Positions 59,801-64,000 of a stretch of 64,000 bases of DNA are shown here, piece by piece. A program made the position numbers and the translations under genes. The stretch's first letter is position 1, and each line of letters starts with the position of its first letter. Origin of the DNA: Alteribacter lacisalsi (GTDB lineage: Bacteria > Bacillota > Bacilli > Bacillales > Salisediminibacteriaceae); contig NZ_PDOF01000001.1 in the NCBI RefSeq assembly GCF_003226345.1, forward strand, positions 1 to 64,000, written 5' to 3'. The notes under the pieces were generated by a model. That model saw only the letters and a program-made list of their open reading frames with translations. It searched no databases and was not told the DNA's origin.

Positions 59801-62798
59801 TACAGGAAACCTTGAAGAATGGCAGGAAGGGGAGTTCGCCCTTGATCAGTACATCGGCGATACTGTCCAGATCCGTTTCGCACTTGACACGGATTCCATC
59901 ATCACGGATGCCGGCTGGTATATCGATGATGTGATGGTTCTTGCTACAGCGGATGAAGTGGACTACACTCCTGAAACAGCACCAATTGAGCGCACAACTG
60001 TCGATACTGACCGTGAGCGTTCAGAAGCAGATGCATTCAGCTTTAATCTTCAAAAGGATCTGAGCGAATACAATGCCGAAAAAGTTTACGCAAATCAGAT
60101 TGTGGATGAAGAAAGCGGCCTTCCGCTTGACGCAACAGTAACCGCCCTTGAAAGCGGACGTACGGTAAACACGAATCCTATGGACGGTTCCTACACGATG
60201 AGCCATCCTCCAACAGATGAAGGTGAAACACTAACCCTTCAGGCTGATGCTTACGGTTTCTATCCTGAAACAGCAGAAGTCTCTGTTGAAGCAGATGAAA
60301 CAACGTATCAGGATTTCCTTCTTGATCCAATGGCCACTGGCGTAATCGACGGAACAGTTGTTGATGAGCGTACAGGTGAAGCCATTGAAGGTGCGACTGC
60401 ACGTGTGCTTGAGGACTACAACCTCGACACTGATGTTACAGGCGCTGACGGAGACTTTACAATTGAAGATGTTATCTACGGTGAATACACACTTCGTGTT
60501 ACTGCAGATGACTACCATCCTGCAGAAGTTCATGTAGAGGTGGAAGGCGATGAAGTTACGCACGTAACTGTTGAAATGAGACCATTTATCGGTTTCGATG
60601 ATGAAATCGCCTACGATAACGGCGAAGCGGAAAATGCCCTCGTTCTTAACGATGCCGGAAACGGTATGGGTGTACGCTTTACTCCGGAAGGATCCACAGA
60701 AGTACGCGGTGCAACCATGTACATCTGGGGTGAGGATTTCCCAGAGCCTGGCGGCGATCATACTCAGGTAGCCGTTTATGAAACCGACAGCAATGGGAAC
60801 CCGACGGATATGGCAGTCGGACCGATCGACGTTGAAGTTGAGCGCGGCGGCTGGAACTACGTTGACTTTGGTGACGAAAGCTTTGTCACTGAAAACGATT
60901 TCCTGATCACGACGATCCAGACGGAAATCGGGGAACTCTCACCGGCTGTCGGTACCGATGAAGAACAGCCGAATGCTGAGCGCTCCTATGTATACCTTGG
61001 CGGATCTTTTGACCAGGAATCTGACTTTGGCAACTTCATGATCCGTGCCAACGTTGCGTACTCTCTTGATGCACCTGTCATTGAGACACCTGAAGATGGT
61101 ACGTTCACATCTGAAGACAGCATCGAAGTAATTGGTCAGGTAGATACTGAAAGTGAAGTAACGATTTACAATAACGAAGACACTGCAGCCGTTGTGGAAA
61201 CAGATGAAGACGGTAACTTTGCAGCCGATGTGAGTCTTGAAGAAGGCCACAACTCCATCTACGCGGAAGCAACGGTTGAAGACGGAACGTCTGATCCTTC
61301 AGAGCCGGTAACGGTCATCAAGGATACTGTCGATCCTGTTATCGATCTTGAAACTCCTTACGATGGCATGGAAACAAGCGATGAAGTGATTACGGTAAGC
61401 GGAACAATCACAGACGAAAACTTCTCTCATGCAACCGTGAACGGGGAAGAAGTTGAAGTAAGCGAAGATGGATCGTTCTCAACAAGGGAGATCCTTGAAG
61501 AAGGAGAAAACACGATTACTATTGAAGCGACCGACCTTGCTGGTAACACAGCAGTGAAAGAAGTAACTGTCTACGTTGATCTTACAGCACCTTCCATTGA
61601 AGATGTGCAGCCTGACAGTGACGTAACTGTTGAGCCTGGAGAGGACGTAACAGTCTCCTTTAACAGTGACACTGAAGGCGGAGAAGCGAGCTTTGTTGTA
61701 ACTGTACCAAGTGCCGGGGACACGAATAATGACCACCGTGTAACAATGGAGGAAACAGAGCCGGGTCATTACTCAGGTACCTGGACAGCACCGGATGCAA
61801 GCTTTGAAGACGGTGTAGTGGAAATTACACTTGAAGACACAGTTGGAAATACGAGCACGGCCTATGCAGAAGGTACTGTAACAGTTGGTGAAGCTGCTGA
61901 TCCTGTTGTAGACAGACTGTTTGGTGACACTCGTTACGAGACCGCTGTTGAAATCAGTCAGGCCTGGGATGCATCGGATGTGGTTGTTCTGACAAACAAC
62001 GCAGCTTATGCAGACGCACTTGCTGGTGTACCACTTGCACACCATTATGATGCACCAATGCTTCTTACAAACGGTTCAGCTCTTACTGATGTAACAGCTG
62101 ATGAGCTTGACCGTCTTGATGCAGACCGTGTCATTGTACTTGGAGGCGCAAACGTGATTGAAGACAGTGTAGTTGCTGATCTTGAATCTCATGGCCTTCA
62201 TGTAGACCGCATTGCCGGTGACAACCGTTACGATACTTCCTACGAAATTGCAAGCTACCTGAACACGCAGTTTGATGTAGACAGTGCGGTTGTAGCGAAC
62301 GGACAGGACTTCCCGGATGCCCTGAGTGTTGCATCTTATGCAGCTCAGCACGGAATGCCGGTTCTATTGACTGGATCTGATTCCCTGTCTGCTCCAGCAG
62401 CACAGGCACTCACATCACTTGATGTGGAAGATGCACTTGTCGTCGGTGGCTATACTGTCATCGATGAAGACGTACAAAATCAGGTAGAGGCTCTAGGTGT
62501 GAACAGCCAACGTCTCGGCGGTGAGAACCGTTTTGAAACCAACATCGCTGTAACGGAGCACTTCGCTCCTGAAACGGATCATATGTATGTTGCAACAGGT
62601 CTGAATTTTGCAGATGCCCTTACTGGCGCAGCTCTTGCGGCTCAGAACGACAGCGGTATCCTGCTTACAGGATCTTCTGTTCATGCTCCGGTTGCAGATT
62701 ACATTTCCGGTTCTGATTTGAATCACCTTACGATCTTCGGTGGACCAAGCGCGGTCAGCTCAGAGATCGAATCAGATCTTTACCAGCTTCTTCAGTAA
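56847..62798 (+). CDS. giant secreted S8 protease, bacillopeptidase F-like, with three wall-binding repeats (paralog 2)
   Basis: A second secreted subtilisin-family protease, 1983 residues, collinear with paralog 1 at 27094 and exactly the same length. Signal peptide (to about 34, SANAQG), propeptide (60-175), catalytic domain (195-510) with Asp in VIDTG (D223), His in DHGTHV (H270) and Ser in GTSMAAP (S441), then two jelly-roll domains flanking a fibronectin III domain, two carboxypeptidase-regulatory-like domains, the IAYDNG domain, Ig-like domains and three cell-wall-binding type 2 repeats (from about 1690; VDRLFGDTRYETAVEIS, VDRIAGDNRYDTSYEI, SQRLGGENRFETNIAV). The start is a TTG eight bases after GGAGGG. 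Codons look more biased than in paralog 1, which suggests high expression. Sequence identity to paralog 1 is only moderate, so this is an old duplication. Confidence 0.9.
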   Translation: MRRENQRKFRVQFSIVMAMMLVFTPFASLSANAQGDAESDTFTTFKDENLQTAEEKVDSAVMDLFEEEEYVSVLIEMNEQVDTNAVVQNLDLNTATSDYQEKQSKRYAVFDALHSTAERTQAPLLNSLEQAQNDGLVQDFESFYIMNYVHAEVSQEYLEELKHRPEVASIRENGWIEIDLPEQEDLPEVQNDDNVEWNIDQVQAVDAWSFGFEGAGITVGVIDTGVQWDHDALIENFRGYNPEDPDNPDAYGNWLDRTGNAELPEDIIDHGTHVTGTVLGQDAAQENIIGVAPEAQWIAARAFTAFGGSEADLLASGEYMLAPEDNPDLAPDIVQNSWGGQPGVDDWYQPIVQAWRDAGQLPVFSAGNSGPGAETVTPPANYPESYAVAATDIDNEVASFSSRGPSNMDGDDQKPNISAPGVNIRSSVPGNGYEGGFNGTSMAAPHIAGTAAILLSIDAGLSPDDIEDILDETATPLTDDQYTEVPNDGYGVGLLNVYDAVAMVSDGVGTIEGHVLQEGSDDEAPEIEHSPITETYAGLDVPVTAHITDNVAVTEAMIRVSHEDHDYDVNIPMELVDGDHTDGEYRGYIPWNFVQEPGFEYRIIAHDFGNNASSTDDFWVDVEFGVEPDEYTEDFENYPNGWTLEGDWEWGSPEAGPEPVIGENLVGTNLEGNYSDNQASLAMLPPLDLRDSDEASVRLNHWYDIEDGFDLGAVAVSNDYGENWDLVDIFTGQDQEWRNLFVDLDSYVGSEDPVLVAFEFITDVDTNYLGWYLDNVNLIGEDDEAPSVPENLSAEQSAVGVSLSWDASPEVDTAGYNVYRSESADGEFEHIGDTSATAFNDTDTEGGTEYFYYVTAFDFSGNESDGSNVASAEAPHVVVAYYSDFNEDEGGFTTDGENNSWEWGEPTSGPGEAYVGDNLWATGLGGDYNNSEDSYIESPEIELGDELNSATLHFAHWKDIEDGWDYAYLQVSNDGGDSWTDYAEYTGNLEEWQEGEFALDQYIGDTVQIRFALDTDSIITDAGWYIDDVMVLATADEVDYTPETAPIERTTVDTDRERSEADAFSFNLQKDLSEYNAEKVYANQIVDEESGLPLDATVTALESGRTVNTNPMDGSYTMSHPPTDEGETLTLQADAYGFYPETAEVSVEADETTYQDFLLDPMATGVIDGTVVDERTGEAIEGATARVLEDYNLDTDVTGADGDFTIEDVIYGEYTLRVTADDYHPAEVHVEVEGDEVTHVTVEMRPFIGFDDEIAYDNGEAENALVLNDAGNGMGVRFTPEGSTEVRGATMYIWGEDFPEPGGDHTQVAVYETDSNGNPTDMAVGPIDVEVERGGWNYVDFGDESFVTENDFLITTIQTEIGELSPAVGTDEEQPNAERSYVYLGGSFDQESDFGNFMIRANVAYSLDAPVIETPEDGTFTSEDSIEVIGQVDTESEVTIYNNEDTAAVVETDEDGNFAADVSLEEGHNSIYAEATVEDGTSDPSEPVTVIKDTVDPVIDLETPYDGMETSDEVITVSGTITDENFSHATVNGEEVEVSEDGSFSTREILEEGENTITIEATDLAGNTAVKEVTVYVDLTAPSIEDVQPDSDVTVEPGEDVTVSFNSDTEGGEASFVVTVPSAGDTNNDHRVTMEETEPGHYSGTWTAPDASFEDGVVEITLEDTVGNTSTAYAEGTVTVGEAADPVVDRLFGDTRYETAVEISQAWDASDVVVLTNNAAYADALAGVPLAHHYDAPMLLTNGSALTDVTADELDRLDADRVIVLGGANVIEDSVVADLESHGLHVDRIAGDNRYDTSYEIASYLNTQFDVDSAVVANGQDFPDALSVASYAAQHGMPVLLTGSDSLSAPAAQALTSLDVEDALVVGGYTVIDEDVQNQVEALGVNSQRLGGENRFETNIAVTEHFAPETDHMYVATGLNFADALTGAALAAQNDSGILLTGSSVHAPVADYISGSDLNHLTIFGGPSAVSSEIESDLYQLLQ

Positions 62799-62813
62799 TT
62801 ATCAGAAGATGCA

Positions 62814-62852
62814 CAAAAAGTCACGGGCCCTGGTGGGTCCGTGACTTTTTTG
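62814..62852 (+). terminator. terminator of the second giant protease gene
   Basis: AAAAAGTCACGGGCCC and GGGTCCGTGACTTTTT form a long stem around TGGT, ending in T6. Confidence 0.92.
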
Positions 62853-62918
62853 CTGCTGTTTTTGCCGGGCTATAGGAAACGTGCAAAAAGAACCTGAAAA
62901 AATACGACAACAAGCGTA

Positions 62919-63023
62919 TGAAATATACGCCGACTCCTGCGGGAGGAAAAGCGCAGATGAGACCCCGCATTGCGAAGCACGCGGAGGCTCAGCCGCTTCC
63001 CGCGGAAAGCGGCGTATATTTCA
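62919..63023 (+). repeat. 105-bp repeat element with terminal inverted repeats, copy 2
   Basis: Perfect 14-bp ends TGAAATATACGCCG and CGGCGTATATTTCA enclose GACTCCTGCGGGAGG, GAGACCCCGCATTGCGAAGC and CTTCCCGCGGAAAGCGG. It is the inverted counterpart of the copy at 43058-43162. Similarity continues to the right as TTGTTCGGATTTCTGTCTG and CTTATGTCCCG. It occupies the 310-bp gap between the protease and the oxidoreductase genes with the terminator. Confidence 0.88.
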
Positions 63024-63108
63024 GAAGCGATATACGCGAATTGCATAATTTTGTTCGGATTTCTGTCTGTACAATTCCTTATGTCCCGCCCTATAACAGT
63101 TGAAGAGA

Positions 63109-64000
63109 TTATTCATCAGAGACTTTAATCAGCTGTTTACCGAGATTTTTACCTTCAAAGAGACCAAGAAAGGCATCAGGAATAGAGTCGAACCCTTCAT
63201 TTATTGTTTCTTCATATACTAGTCTCCCTTCCTGCAGCCACGTGCCGAGCTTCTGTGCTCCTGTCTGAAATTCATCAGCATAATCTGACACGATAAAGCC
63301 CTGAACACGGAGTCGCGATTTCACAATGAAAGGATGAATTCGCGGACCATAATCATCACCGGATTTGTTATAGGAGGAGATGGCCCCGCACTGAGGAATA
63401 CGTCCGAAGTCGTTCATGAGCGGATAAACGGCCTCTGAGATTGTCCCGCCCGTATTATCAAAGTACACGTCAATGCCTTCGGGACAGGCTTCCTTCAAGG
63501 ACTGGTGAAGGTTTTTCTCTGTTTTGTAATTGACTGCTTTATCAAACCCGGCTGTTTCGGTAAGGTAGCGGGTCTTTTCGTCCGTGCCGGCAATCCCGAT
63601 CACTCTGGCGCCGTGGAGCTTTGCAATCTGTCCAGCAATCATGCCCACTGCACCTGCAGCACCGGAGACAACAGCCGTCTCCCCTTCTTTAGGCAGGCCG
63701 ATTTTGGTCATCCCAAAATAAGCCGTCAGCCCCGGCATACCAAGAGTCCCGAGATAGGCGGTGAGTGGGGCGGAATCCGGGTCTATTTTGCGGAGGTTGT
63801 GTTCATCGGCTGCATTATATTCCTGCCATCCCAGGTGGCCTGTAACATAGTCGCCTTCAGAAAAGCGGGTACTGGTGGATGAAACGACTTTTCCAACGAT
63901 TCCTCCGTCAATCACTTCACCAAGTTTAAATGGAGGAACGTAGGATTTGGTATCTTCCATTCTGCCTCTCATATACGGATCAACCGACACGTAAATTGTA
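63109..64000 (-). CDS. NADP-dependent oxidoreductase, MDR (leukotriene B4 12-hydroxydehydrogenase-like), partial
   Basis: Zinc-free medium-chain reductase of the YfmJ/CurA type that reduces the double bond of alpha,beta-unsaturated ketones and aldehydes with NADPH. The family start motif YVSVDPYMRGRM, the hinge LGMPGLTAYFGM, the nucleotide loop SGAAGAVGMIAGQIAK and YFDNTGG are all visible. The gene runs off the right edge; codons continue upstream to base 64000, so about 40 N-terminal residues are missing. The 3' end is complete. No partner gene is visible on this side. Confidence 0.9.
   Translation of the reverse strand, partial: TIYVSVDPYMRGRMEDTKSYVPPFKLGEVIDGGIVGKVVSSTSTRFSEGDYVTGHLGWQEYNAADEHNLRKIDPDSAPLTAYLGTLGMPGLTAYFGMTKIGLPKEGETAVVSGAAGAVGMIAGQIAKLHGARVIGIAGTDEKTRYLTETAGFDKAVNYKTEKNLHQSLKEACPEGIDVYFDNTGGTISEAVYPLMNDFGRIPQCGAISSYNKSGDDYGPRIHPFIVKSRLRVQGFIVSDYADEFQTGAQKLGTWLQEGRLVYEETINEGFDSIPDAFLGLFEGKNLGKQLIKVSDE

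Overview
The window looks like chromosomal DNA of a low-GC Gram-positive bacterium of the Bacillaceae. The 5S rRNA and 14-tRNA cluster, strong AGGAGG-type ribosome binding sites and near-consensus sigma-A promoters fit this. So does gene order: alaR-alaT-yugI-yuzA-yugJ-pgi-yugN-yugO and hom-thrC-thrB follow the Bacillus subtilis plan. Secreted proteins carry very acidic stretches, which hints at a salt-loving or alkali-tolerant member; this is inference and the genus cannot be named from the sequence.

Layout. 1-1590: end of an rRNA operon (5S plus 14 tRNAs). 1.9-7.7 kb: gapN, a membrane-anchored phospholipase D-like protein, a methionine-rich lipoprotein, a triple NlpC/P60 protein with one intact active site, and a DUF3006 protein. 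7.8-11.4 kb: a complete fixABCX (etfBA plus fixC and fixX) operon, followed by a 436-bp array of 130-bp units bounded by inverted repeats. 11.9-22.2 kb: a cysteine hydrolase, then the yug-like block, an NSS transporter and a solitary tRNA-Ala. 22.6-25.9 kb: the threonine operon. 27.1-33.0 kb: a 1983-residue bacillopeptidase F-like protease with wall-binding repeats. 33.4-39.2 kb: a dipeptide-type ABC importer. 39.5-43.0 kb: cydDC. 43.3-46.3 kb: a sugar-nucleotide epimerase and a D-amino-acid pair (dat plus a DmpA-type peptidase). 46.6-49.7 kb: a 53-residue DnaJ-type zinc-finger protein leading the glyoxylate-shunt genes aceBA. 49.9-53.3 kb: a MoxR/DUF58/DUF4129 cluster whose last gene is split. 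53.4-56.3 kb: an XRE-PAS regulator divergent from an orphan histidine kinase, a small unknown gene and a lipid kinase. 56.8-62.8 kb: a second bacillopeptidase F-like protease of exactly the same length. The window ends inside an MDR-family oxidoreductase.

How it fits together. The two secreted proteases could degrade external protein at the cell surface and the peptide importer could take up products; dat and the P1 peptidase point to D-amino-acid peptide recycling. fixABCX links NADH to quinone and ferredoxin, and aceBA allows growth on two-carbon units. The most unusual structures are the 130-bp tandem array after fixX, the twin giant proteases with TTG starts, the split DUF4129 gene at an AGGAGG-CAT-TTT-TGA junction, a phased 20-bp ATAAGC array, and two near-identical 105-bp elements with terminal inverted repeats in opposite orientations.
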